Shown one piece after another: positions 1 to 6,570 of a stretch of DNA of 6,897 nt. Position 1 is the stretch's first letter, and every line of letters begins with the position of its first letter. Both the position numbers and the translations under genes were made by a program. The notes beneath the pieces are model-generated. The model was not told the DNA's origin. It did not search any database and was given only the letters and a program-made list of their open reading frames with translations. Source of the stretch: Firmicutes bacterium UBA3932 (GTDB taxonomy: Bacteria > Bacillota > Clostridia > Peptostreptococcales > Anaerovoracaceae); NCBI GenBank assembly GCA_002385825.1, contig DGEG01000123.1:20700-27596 (forward strand). The letters run 5' to 3'.

Positions 1-1274
1 GGTAAAGCAGAGCAGTTTACTGCCACAAAAGGTTTGTTACACCGGCTACTGTAATTATGAATAGCATGTGCCAATATCTCCTTGCCGGTTCCGCTTTCTC
101 CTTCAATAAGTACTGTAGAATCTGTTTCACTGATCTTTTGGGCGCGAGCAACAACATTTTGCATCTTTTTGCTAACAAATTTAAGATCATCAAATGTATA
201 ACTGGCAGTCAACGCGGCTTTTTTGTTTGCCGTACCTGGCATTTTTTCTATCTCTTTAAATGTAACTATATAATTAACTGTATCTTCGCTTTCATCTTCA
301 AGAACTGTGATGTTTGTATTAACTCTTGTTTTTCCCTTTTTTGTAACCAAGGTCAGCTCCCTATCATTAATCTTTTGATTTTTTACTAAAAGCCCCGTCA
401 GGGTTTCAGCATTATTTATTACTTTACTAATCGGGGCTCCCTTGCATTCATAAATAGAAGTGCCTAGCATATCAGCACATTGCCGGTTAATATGCATAAT
501 TTCGCCCTGGGAATTAATTGAAATCATCCCTTTGGACATAGCGTTACTAATTGTATCAATGTAATGATAGGTTTTTTTTAGCTTGTTATGAAGTGCCCGG
601 TAACATATCTCTCCCTCTATATTCTTGGCTGCTGCCATAACCAGGCCTAGCGTATGGGGATGAGCTTTGTCATACGTGCTACTTAAAACCAGGCAACCAA
701 ACAACCTGCCTTCGGGATCAAAAATTGGTGCTGCTGAACAGGACAGATAATGAAAAATCTCACAATAATGTTCTTTGTAATCAACCCGCACAGGGATTTC
801 TTCCTTCAAGCTGATACCTGGTGCGGTAGTACCTACCATATTTTCATCACAACTGGCTCCGGGAACAACATCTAGAGATTCGGCAAGCCGACGGATGCTC
901 ATATCACCTAACAACTCCATGATTATACCGTCTTTATGGTTAATAGTGATCATATAACCGGATCCTTTTATCGAATTGTAAAGGGAGCGCATAACAGGTT
1001 TTGCTACGTTAATCATTTCCTGAACATCATGATAACGGTCTTTAAGTTCATCATGGCTTAAAATCTTGTTATTGTATCCCTTGTAAGGATCAACAAAGTT
1101 TTCACGGCAACGCAACCAGGAGCGTAAAATTTCTTTACGCATTGAGGTGCCAGCTGTTCCGTAGGTAATAAAATGTCTCCAGTTTTTTTCCAATATTTTG
1201 GCAATTTCCTTGTCGTTAACATGTGAATAATAAACAGAGCTAAATTTACCCAATGAAATGCCACGTTCTTCCAT
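1..1274 (-). CDS. Sigma-54-dependent transcriptional activator, AcoR-like (GAF-PAS-AAA+), C-terminus outside window
   Basis: This partial gene encodes the first 424 residues of a bacterial enhancer-binding protein that would drive sigma-54 RNA polymerase by ATP hydrolysis. The start of the protein carries the RKEILRSWLRC stretch (about 46-56) typical of AcoR-type regulators. A GAF-like sensor follows (about 90-225), with GASCDENMVGTTAPG and CSAAPIFDPEGRLFG. A PAS domain lies at about 235-345 (GMISINSQGEIMHINRQCADMLG region). The AAA+ domain opens near 360 and has the Walker A motif GESGTGKE at 392-399. The reading frame then leaves the window at NCSAL, so the GAFTGA loop, Walker B and DNA-binding domain cannot be seen. 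The ATG at 1274 has an in-frame stop four codons upstream (TAA, TGG, TTT, ATG), so it is the first possible ATG start. The ligand is unknown. It is transcribed in the same direction as the molybdenum hydroxylase operon but separated from it by a terminator. Confidence 0.93.
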   Translation of the reverse strand, partial: MEERGISLGKFSSVYYSHVNDKEIAKILEKNWRHFITYGTAGTSMRKEILRSWLRCRENFVDPYKGYNNKILSHDELKDRYHDVQEMINVAKPVMRSLYNSIKGSGYMITINHKDGIIMELLGDMSIRRLAESLDVVPGASCDENMVGTTAPGISLKEEIPVRVDYKEHYCEIFHYLSCSAAPIFDPEGRLFGCLVLSSTYDKAHPHTLGLVMAAAKNIEGEICYRALHNKLKKTYHYIDTISNAMSKGMISINSQGEIMHINRQCADMLGTSIYECKGAPISKVINNAETLTGLLVKNQKINDRELTLVTKKGKTRVNTNITVLEDESEDTVNYIVTFKEIEKMPGTANKKAALTASYTFDDLKFVSKKMQNVVARAQKISETDSTVLIEGESGTGKEILAHAIHNYSSRCNKPFVAVNCSAL

Positions 1275-1283
1275 AAACCATTA

Positions 1284-1291
1284 CACCTCCC
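1284..1291 (-). promoter_or_regulatory. Ribosome binding site of the sigma-54 activator
   Basis: The minus strand reads GGGAGGTG here, a seven-base match to the 16S anti-SD (GGAGGTG). It lies 9 bases from the ATG at 1274. A second, out-of-frame ATG at 1281 lies only 2 bases away and opens an 11-codon frame that ends at 1246. The site therefore serves two overlapping starts, and only the one at 1274 gives a recognisable protein. Confidence 0.75.
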
Positions 1292-1423
1292 TGCGTTAAA
1301 TTTAATATCTTATTAATATTTCGTTATAATAAAATTATTTCGGTAAATTCTTTTTATTTCCTGCTCCACAGACTATGTTTCCGTCCCACAAACTCGTTCC
1401 CGGAGATCAGAATTATCAGCACC

Positions 1424-1552
1424 GTGCATTATTGGACAATCAGTCATGACCTTTGGCACACTGCAGAGAAACTCAGGCGGGTTAATTATAAAGAATATCC
1501 TTACGGTATGCAAAAGAAGCATTACAGCACAGTAACTATGGCAAAACAGTAA
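1424..1552 (+). CDS. Possible short ORF or 3' remnant of a lost gene (unrecognised)
   Basis: A plus-strand frame runs from a GTG at 1424 to a TAA at 1550-1552 and would encode 42 residues, ending YGMQKKHYSTVTMAKQ. The same frame stays open back to roughly 1310 with no obvious start codon or ribosome binding site. The stop codon coincides with the first base of the 1551-1590 hairpin, as expected for a gene followed by its terminator. The peptide matches no family I recognise. It may be the decayed end of a gene, a small protein, or a chance open frame. Confidence 0.25.
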   Translation: MHYWTISHDLWHTAEKLRRVNYKEYPYGMQKKHYSTVTMAKQ

Positions 1553-1590
1553 TCCCGCAACAGACCTCTTCTTAAGGCCTTTGCGGGATT
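1551..1590. terminator. Long hairpin, likely two-way transcription terminator
   Basis: AATCCCGCAA (1551-1560) and TTGCGGGATT (1581-1590) form a perfect 10-bp stem. Inside it, AGACCT (1562-1567) can pair with AGGCCT (1575-1580). In the minus-strand transcript the single imperfect position is a G-U pair, giving about 16 bp with one bulged G and a 7-base loop. In the plus-strand transcript that position is an A-C mismatch. The hairpin is followed by GTTTT on the plus strand and by ACTGTTTTG on the minus strand. It lies 100 bases downstream of the desulfurase stop and most likely ends the hydroxylase operon. The T-runs are short, so efficiency is uncertain. Confidence 0.75.
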
Positions 1591-1674
1591 GTTTTAACCG
1601 CTGGTAATCATTAACCTCGCTTCGATATATACCGTCACTAAATGCACCTGGATAAATTCTCCTTATGACGGCTC

Positions 1675-1700
1675 ATCTCGCTGAAAAGGATTAGCGAGAT
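1675..1700 (-). repeat. Hairpin overlapping the desulfurase stop codon
   Basis: ATCTCGCT (1675-1682) and AGCGAGAT (1693-1700) form a perfect 8-bp inverted repeat around a 10-base loop. The desulfurase stop codon (1691-1693) begins at the edge of the stem. No T-run follows, so it is not a standard terminator. It may protect the 3' end of the message. A separate perfect 14-bp palindrome, GCAGCAATTGCTGC, lies directly beside it at 1701-1714 inside the last codons. Confidence 0.5.
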
Positions 1701-2848
1701 GCAGCAATTGCTGCCAGCGCTTCAATTGCCTGATCTATATCCTCGTTCGTATTAAAGGGGCCAGGACTGAACCTAACCGCACCGGTAGAATCTGTCCCCA
1801 AATCCACATGAACGAAAGGCGCACAATGCAAACCGGTCCGCACCGCGATACCATAGTCGCCGTCCAGGATGTCGCCCACATCCCAGGAATCCATACCTTT
1901 AATGTTGCATGTGAGCACAGGCACGCCCTGTTCTGTGGGAGGCGGGCTATGAATTACTACTCCGGGAGCGGAACTGAGGCCCCTGTGAAGGCGCTGGATC
2001 AAAGCCATTTCCCGTTGCCAAAGTTGCCCCGAACCTTTTTGTTCCAAGTAATCCAGCCCGGCCGAAAGACCAAAAATACCAGCGAGGTTAAGTGTACCGG
2101 CTTCGAGTCGATGCGGAAAGCTCTGGGTATGAACAAGACTGCGTGACTCGATACCAGTTCCGCCAAAACGGGTTGCTCGGACATCTAACTCGGGCGAAAG
2201 GATCAGCCCTCCGGTGCCGCTCGGACCAAGCAGGGCCTTATGGCCGGTGAAGGCGATCGCTCCAATGCCCCAACCGCTCATATTAATGGGGATATGCCCA
2301 GCGCTCTGTGCGGCATCCAGCAACAGGGGAATCCCGCGTTCAAGGCATATACCGGCTATCTCCGCTGCCGGCTGAACGGTACCGAGAACGTTGGAGGCAT
2401 GGCAAACTATGACCAACCTGGTATTGGGCCTGATAACCCTTTTTATTTCCTGCGGGTCGACATAACCGTTTCCGTCAAAAGGAACGAGGTCGTAATCTAT
2501 CCATCCTTGTTCTCTCAAATGGTACAGGGGGCGTAGTACGGAATTGTGCTCAAGACGTGTGGAAACAACATGATCTCCTGGACGGATCAGGCCCTGAATC
2601 GCTATGTTCAGGGCATCTGTCGCATTGGCCGTAAAGATCACCCGCTCCGGATCAGGAGCACAAAAGAAGCGGGCCAGTTTCTGCCTTGTTTGAAAGACAA
2701 GTTCGGCAGCTTCAACTGCCAAGTCGTAACCGCCCCGGCCTGGCGATACCCCCAGGCGGGCATAGGTTTCTATCATTTTTTCGAGCACTTCCCGGGGTTT
2801 GGGGAACGATGTCGCCGCATTGTCCAGGTAGATTATGCTGTTGTCCAT
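1691..2848 (-). CDS. Cysteine desulfurase / selenocysteine lyase-like, class V PLP aminotransferase fold
   Basis: This 385-residue cytosolic PLP enzyme would remove sulfur from cysteine (or selenium from selenocysteine) as a persulfide on its active-site cysteine, leaving alanine. Visible landmarks, counted from the ATG at 2848, are YLDNAATSFPKP at the N-terminus, H101 in EHNSVL, D178 and Q181 in LLDAAQSAGH, the PLP lysine K204 in FTGHKALLGPSGTGG, and the persulfide cysteine C342 in VRTGLHCAPF. The C-terminal RFSPGPFNTNEDID is typical of the family. It resembles the EF2568-type desulfurase family, which is found beside selenium-dependent molybdenum hydroxylase genes. An in-frame TTG at 2863 is also open, but GAGGAG sits exactly 7 bases before the ATG, so 2848 is preferred. 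It is the last gene of the operon, 20 bases after the TusE-like gene. Whether its substrate is cysteine or selenocysteine cannot be read from the sequence. Confidence 0.95.
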   Translation of the reverse strand: MDNSIIYLDNAATSFPKPREVLEKMIETYARLGVSPGRGGYDLAVEAAELVFQTRQKLARFFCAPDPERVIFTANATDALNIAIQGLIRPGDHVVSTRLEHNSVLRPLYHLREQGWIDYDLVPFDGNGYVDPQEIKRVIRPNTRLVIVCHASNVLGTVQPAAEIAGICLERGIPLLLDAAQSAGHIPINMSGWGIGAIAFTGHKALLGPSGTGGLILSPELDVRATRFGGTGIESRSLVHTQSFPHRLEAGTLNLAGIFGLSAGLDYLEQKGSGQLWQREMALIQRLHRGLSSAPGVVIHSPPPTEQGVPVLTCNIKGMDSWDVGDILDGDYGIAVRTGLHCAPFVHVDLGTDSTGAVRFSPGPFNTNEDIDQAIEALAAIAASR

Positions 2849-2855
2849 GGCGCCA

Positions 2856-2861
2856 CTCCTC
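2856..2861 (-). promoter_or_regulatory. Ribosome binding site that sets the desulfurase start
   Basis: GAGGAG on the minus strand lies 7 bases before the ATG at 2848. It overlaps the alternative TTG start at 2863, which therefore has no binding site of its own at a sensible distance. Confidence 0.8.
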
Positions 2862-2868
2862 AAAAGCT

Positions 2869-3219
2869 TTAGAGACAGTTCTTCGGATTGGGTAATCCGG
2901 CAATACGGCGGGCACCGTTCTTGATTCCCCCCGGGAAAAGCTTCTCGATTTCAAGTAAACTCAGCGCGGTACCTGCTACGATCTGGCGATTCAACGGTGC
3001 CCTGCCGTTATTGTAATAAAATTCCCGCAGGAAGCGAATCACTAGCCAGTGATTTTCCCCGAGAGATTCCAGACCACTCTCACGGGCCAGGACCTCGGCA
3101 ATCTCCTCGCTCCAATCATCGGGTTGCCAGAGGAAGCCCTCTTTGTCAAACATCACATCGCGCCCGGCAATAGAACGGACGTACTTGCGCGGCCCGCCCG
3201 ACTGATCTAGATTGCTCAC
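2869..3219 (-). CDS. TusE/DsrC-family sulfur carrier protein with a single, penultimate cysteine
   Basis: This 116-residue protein belongs to the DsrC/TusE family, small cytosolic proteins that carry sulfur on a cysteine of a flexible C-terminal arm. Family landmarks are DKEGFLWQPDDW (about 25-36), ENHWLVIRFLREFYYNNGRAP (about 55-75), LFPGG (94-98) and the C-terminal IAGLPNPKNCL. The only cysteine is C115, the second-last residue, which is the sulfur-binding CysA position. The second cysteine of true DsrC, eleven residues earlier, is replaced by R104. The protein is therefore of the TusE or DsrC-like carrier type, not a partner for dissimilatory sulfite reductase trisulfide chemistry. The start is a GTG with GGGAGG 7 bases upstream (3227-3232). 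It lies 15 bases after the hydroxylase stop and 20 bases before the desulfurase start, which suggests it passes sulfur or selenium between them. Some DsrC-family proteins have been proposed to bind DNA, so a regulatory role is an alternative. Confidence 0.92.
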   Translation of the reverse strand: MSNLDQSGGPRKYVRSIAGRDVMFDKEGFLWQPDDWSEEIAEVLARESGLESLGENHWLVIRFLREFYYNNGRAPLNRQIVAGTALSLLEIEKLFPGGIKNGARRIAGLPNPKNCL

Positions 3220-3234
3220 CGTTTTTCCTCCCGC

Positions 3235-5892
3235 TTAGCTTCTTTGAGCCAGAGCCGCTTTGATCTTATCCGGGGTTGCCGGCAGTTCACAGATCCAGAC
3301 ACCAATAGCATCTTTAATGGCACTGATGATAGCCGGAGCGGTCGGAACCATTGTCATCTCACCCACACCGACAGAACCTTTATGTGTACCCCGTACTCTC
3401 GGCGTTTCTCTGATAATCAATTCGTTTTCAAAGGCTGTTTGGATGCTGGGAAACTTGAAGGTTACCCAGTCCTTGGTCTGCCCGGCAATGTACTCTTCGC
3501 GCAGGGCATAGCCTGCACCCATATCCGCGCCGCCTTCAAGCTGACCTTCAAAGTTCTGCGGATGGATTACCGGACCGCCGTCCACAGCTGTGGTCATCTT
3601 GAGGACCTTGACCTCACCGGTTTCCGTGTTTACCTCAACTTCGGCCATCTGCAGGGCATGTATCTGGGATTCAAAAGAGGGCCCCTGGCCGGTCTCCGGG
3701 TCAGCCAAACCTTTTTCAAGGGTGGCCTTGGTACCGATATAGCGAACTGGACGCCCGGCCTGTTCGAGTTCCTGACGTGTTTTTGCTCCCGTTTCCTGCA
3801 TAGCCTGTTTGAGCTTGCCGAGAGCGTTTTCTACCGCCCCGCCCACCATGTAGGTGATACGGCTGGCGGCAGCCGGACCGGTAGAGGTGGTCTGCTCCGT
3901 ATCCCTGGTAGAGAGGCGGATTTTGTTCAAAGGCAGCCCCATGATATCGGCAGCCAGTTGGGTGAACATCGAATCGTTGCCCTCACCGGGGTCGGCCGCA
4001 GCCGCATAGATGGTCACGCCGCCGTCGGGATCAAGTTCTACCGCGGCAATAGCCTGATCGTTTGGGCCGCCGATACCGAAAGCCCCGGCAGCCAGCCCGA
4101 TACCCCGCCGCAGAATTGCGCTTTGATGTTCGCGGGCCTCGCGGCGGCTGCGTTCATAGTAAGGACGGATTGCTTCACAAAGTTCAGGGAAAGGCCATTG
4201 TTCAACAACGCTGCCGGTGGATTTCGTCTGTCCCGGCTTCAGGGAATTGAGCAAACGGAACTCCAAAGGATCGATCTTCATCTTATCCGCCAGCATGTTG
4301 ACAGCACACTCGAGGGCAAAATGGACCTGTGGAGGACCGGCACCGCGCGCTGCTGAACCCCAGGGATTGTTGGTATAAACCAGGCGACCGAATGCGTGAA
4401 CATTGGGTATGTTGTACGAACCCGACAGCATCAGGAAAGCACGGTCAACAACAATGTGCCCGATAGAGGTATAGGCACCGTTGTCCACTGTTATATCAAT
4501 ATTAAATGCAGTGAGATGTCCCTCATTGTCGGCACCGAGAGCAACTTTCATGTCAAAGGGGTGGCGCTTCGGTGTCATCAGCAGGGAATCGGTCAGGCTG
4601 GGAATATAGCGGACCGGACGCTTGAAGTGCAACGCAGCCGCGGCAGCTATGCCCTCGGAGGTGATATCGGCCTTGATGCCGAATTGCCCGCCGGAGTAAG
4701 CCTCTAGATAGCGCATATTTTCCCAGCCAAGAGCCTCCTGGAGCATCGCCAGGTGCTGATGGATGTCTATGCTGCGCCCGATAACCACAAGTTGGGCGTC
4801 TTCGCCTTCGCCCTCAAAGTAGGCCACGCACGCCTCCGGCTCCAGCGGTGCCTGGTGATTTATTTGCGTGATGAAACGGCCTTCAACAACTGCAGCCGAT
4901 TCAGCCAGTGCCTTTTCTGCATTGCCCTTGATCTGGCGCTGAGTATGGCACAGATTTGGCAGGTTATCGTGAACCTGGATCGCCCCTTCGGCCAGGGCCT
5001 CATGCGGTGAATTCAGGACCGGAAGCAGCTCATATTCCACTTCTACAGCCTCGGCCGCCGCCAACGCCTGTTCACGGGTCAACGCCGCAACGACCGCCAC
5101 AGGGTCGCCAATATAGCGGACCTTATCCTCACAGATAACAGGCCGGTCGGCGAGAATTACCTTCAGCCGGTTGGTGCCCTTGATGTCCTTTGCCGTCATC
5201 ACCCCAATTACTCCCGGCATTTTCGAAGCTGCTGAGAAATCGATCTTTTTGATCAGGGCATGGGGATGGGGGCTGCGCACAGTCGCCAACTCCAGAGCGC
5301 CGGGAACGATAATGTCCGCCGTGAATTGTGCTGTTCCGCAGGCCTTGGCCAGCGCCGAAGGTCGGGGATGCGAGACTCCAAGTTTGGGACCATCCGGATC
5401 GGGACGGACCTCCTCCGGTGAAATTTCGCCGCGGATAAATCGCCCGGCCAGCTTGACGGCATCGATAACCTTGACATATCCTGTACAGCGGCATAAATTG
5501 TGGCGCAGGGCCTTTTTGATCTCTTCCGTGGTAGGATCCGGGTTTTCATCCAGTAACGCCTTTGTAGCCATAATCATGCCGGGGGTACAGAAACCGCACT
5601 GGATGGCACCGGAGAGAACAAATGCCTCCTGGATCAGATGCGGGTTCTCCGGTGTGCCCAGACCCTCAACGGTAATGACCTCGGCGCCTTCAAGCTTCGC
5701 AACTTTGAGCAAGCATGATCTGGCCGCTTTGCCGTTGACGATCACTGTACAGGCTCCACACTGGCCTTTTTTGTCGCACGATTGCTTGGTGCCGGTCAGG
5801 TGTAACTCGTCCCGGAGCAGGTCAAGCAGGGTCAACTTGGGATCGGCAACCACCTGCCGGGAAATACCGTTGATTGTAAGTTTTACTCTCAA
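3235..5892 (-). CDS. Molybdenum hydroxylase, aldehyde oxidoreductase / selenium-dependent molybdenum hydroxylase type
   Basis: This 885-residue single-chain enzyme of the xanthine oxidase family resembles the Desulfovibrio gigas aldehyde oxidoreductase in length and order and has no FAD domain. A plant-type [2Fe-2S] domain carries C39, C45, C48 and C60. A second cluster domain carries C99, C102, C134 and C136 (QCGFCTPGM, LCRCTGY). The molybdopterin domain starts near 175 and shows SGGQFGIK (400-407), AARGAGPPQ (514-522), DPGEGNDSM (634-642), GPAAASR (672-678) and the catalytic glutamate E845 in GVGEMTM. The GEG in place of the usual GQG fits the branch I recall as selenium-dependent molybdenum hydroxylase 1. 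The enzyme would hydroxylate an aldehyde or N-heterocycle with water-derived oxygen; the substrate is unknown. The TTG start at 5892 is preferred over an in-frame ATG at 5919 because GGAGG lies 7 bases before it and the protein then begins MRVKLTING. It is the first gene of the operon. It has no in-frame UGA, so any selenium would be a labile cofactor ligand. Confidence 0.96.
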   Translation of the reverse strand: MRVKLTINGISRQVVADPKLTLLDLLRDELHLTGTKQSCDKKGQCGACTVIVNGKAARSCLLKVAKLEGAEVITVEGLGTPENPHLIQEAFVLSGAIQCGFCTPGMIMATKALLDENPDPTTEEIKKALRHNLCRCTGYVKVIDAVKLAGRFIRGEISPEEVRPDPDGPKLGVSHPRPSALAKACGTAQFTADIIVPGALELATVRSPHPHALIKKIDFSAASKMPGVIGVMTAKDIKGTNRLKVILADRPVICEDKVRYIGDPVAVVAALTREQALAAAEAVEVEYELLPVLNSPHEALAEGAIQVHDNLPNLCHTQRQIKGNAEKALAESAAVVEGRFITQINHQAPLEPEACVAYFEGEGEDAQLVVIGRSIDIHQHLAMLQEALGWENMRYLEAYSGGQFGIKADITSEGIAAAAALHFKRPVRYIPSLTDSLLMTPKRHPFDMKVALGADNEGHLTAFNIDITVDNGAYTSIGHIVVDRAFLMLSGSYNIPNVHAFGRLVYTNNPWGSAARGAGPPQVHFALECAVNMLADKMKIDPLEFRLLNSLKPGQTKSTGSVVEQWPFPELCEAIRPYYERSRREAREHQSAILRRGIGLAAGAFGIGGPNDQAIAAVELDPDGGVTIYAAAADPGEGNDSMFTQLAADIMGLPLNKIRLSTRDTEQTTSTGPAAASRITYMVGGAVENALGKLKQAMQETGAKTRQELEQAGRPVRYIGTKATLEKGLADPETGQGPSFESQIHALQMAEVEVNTETGEVKVLKMTTAVDGGPVIHPQNFEGQLEGGADMGAGYALREEYIAGQTKDWVTFKFPSIQTAFENELIIRETPRVRGTHKGSVGVGEMTMVPTAPAIISAIKDAIGVWICELPATPDKIKAALAQRS

Positions 5893-5899
5893 TTTGATA

Positions 5900-5904
5900 C
5901 CTCC
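5900..5904 (-). promoter_or_regulatory. Ribosome binding site that sets the hydroxylase TTG start
   Basis: GGAGG on the minus strand is 7 bases before the TTG at 5892. The upstream in-frame ATG at 5919 has no such site, and its extra nine residues (MKNKNGGIK) lie outside the conserved domain. The site directly follows the 3' arm of a small hairpin (5906-5922). Confidence 0.85.
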
Positions 5905-5905
5905 A

Positions 5906-5922
5906 TTCTTGTTTTTCAAGAA
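5906..5922 (-). promoter_or_regulatory. Leader hairpin abutting the hydroxylase ribosome binding site
   Basis: TTCTTG (5906-5911) and CAAGAA (5917-5922) form a perfect 6-bp stem around a 5-base loop. In the minus-strand mRNA the hairpin ends one base before GGAGG. It could affect ribosome access, but the stem is A-U rich and weak. Confidence 0.4.
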
Positions 5923-5924
5923 CT

Positions 5925-5970
5925 GAACTTCAACCTTGGCTTAATAGATTACACTGACTGGTGGAAGTTC
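5925..5970 (-). repeat. Imperfect inverted repeat in the hydroxylase leader
   Basis: GAACTTCAAC (5925-5934) pairs with GTGGAAGTTC (5961-5970) at nine of ten positions, with a 26-base spacer. It lies just upstream of the smaller 5906-5922 hairpin. It could be an operator or an RNA stem; no T-run follows, so it is not a terminator. Confidence 0.4.
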
Positions 5971-6137
5971 TTCATTTTTCGCCATTTTGCTCAAAAAATG
6001 TCTTTATGCTCTATACATTCATCGCTACCACCACCATCGCCTTACTAAAATAAACAGCTGCACTTCCCGCCGGAAAACACGACAGTCAGATAAACTAACT
6101 TATCAACTCCCTTTCCGTAACAGGAGGCAATATCAAT

Positions 6138-6156
6138 ATTTCTGGTTAACAGAAAT
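6138..6156. repeat. Perfect 7-bp inverted repeat, possible operator
   Basis: ATTTCTG (6138-6144) and CAGAAAT (6150-6156) are perfect inverted copies around GTTAA. The site is about 250 bases upstream of the hydroxylase start, a usual distance for an enhancer-type activator site, but nothing ties it to a named regulator. Confidence 0.35.
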
Positions 6157-6553
6157 AGACAGCATTTCAATGCATACCCAAAATTCTATTTTATATTTTA
6201 AAATCCTTCTTAAAAATATAGACTCGGGAATCTTGAAATTTACCCTGATTTCGGCAATACAGTCTGGAGTATCTGAAAAGCAAAAACACCTCGTATTCAT
6301 TGTTCTGAAATCTTAATTTAACGTATTCTTAAAATTCTTCTTTTTCCAGTAAATATGATTCGTCGTATCATTAAAAATACCTGCCAATAAAGATAATATT
6401 TTGCATCATTTAATTTTTATTCCTTAATAACACGGGACGATTCAGAAAACACGGGTTTTACAGCCAAAACGTTTTAACCTTAGTTTGCCAGTTTTTTATC
6501 TTCTATTGCCCGGTATGCAGAAAGAATACTTCACTGTTACCATCTTTTTTGGT

Positions 6554-6570
6554 GCTACTTTTCCAGTAGC
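6554..6570. repeat. Short hairpin without T-tract
   Basis: GCTACT (6554-6559) and AGTAGC (6565-6570) form a 6-bp stem with a 5-base loop. On the plus strand it follows CTTTTTT instead of preceding it, and on the minus strand it is followed by A residues, so it does not look like a terminator in either direction. Confidence 0.35.

Larger units (their letters stand above)
1275..1690. other. Gene-poor spacer between regulator and desulfurase
   Basis: About 415 bases separate the regulator start from the desulfurase stop. The part next to the regulator (about 1295-1360) is very AT-rich and probably holds its promoter, but no well-spaced -35/-10 pair stood out. The middle contains a possible plus-strand coding remnant ending at 1552. 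A long hairpin terminator occupies 1551-1590. The part from 1591 to 1690 is the 3' untranslated region of the desulfurase operon. No RNA gene was recognised. Confidence 0.6.

Noticed and set aside
1453..1464. TTGGCAC followed by TGC, resembling a sigma-54 promoter
   Set aside because: Only 6 bases separate the GG and GC pairs, where 10 are needed, and the direction leads to no clear gene.
3244..4356. A 370-codon plus-strand open frame opposite the hydroxylase gene
   Set aside because: It lies wholly antisense to a gene with clear conserved motifs, has no recognisable domain, and is a typical shadow frame in GC-rich DNA.
3235..5892. Selenocysteine in the hydroxylase
   Set aside because: The frame has no in-frame UGA; selenium in this enzyme type is a labile cofactor ligand, not a coded residue.
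5171..5926. A 251-codon plus-strand open frame opposite the iron-sulfur domains
   Set aside because: Antisense to the cysteine motifs of the hydroxylase; no domain of its own.
5987..6316. A 109-codon plus-strand open frame in the AT-rich region
   Set aside because: No ribosome binding site, no recognisable motif, low-complexity residue use; judged a chance frame.
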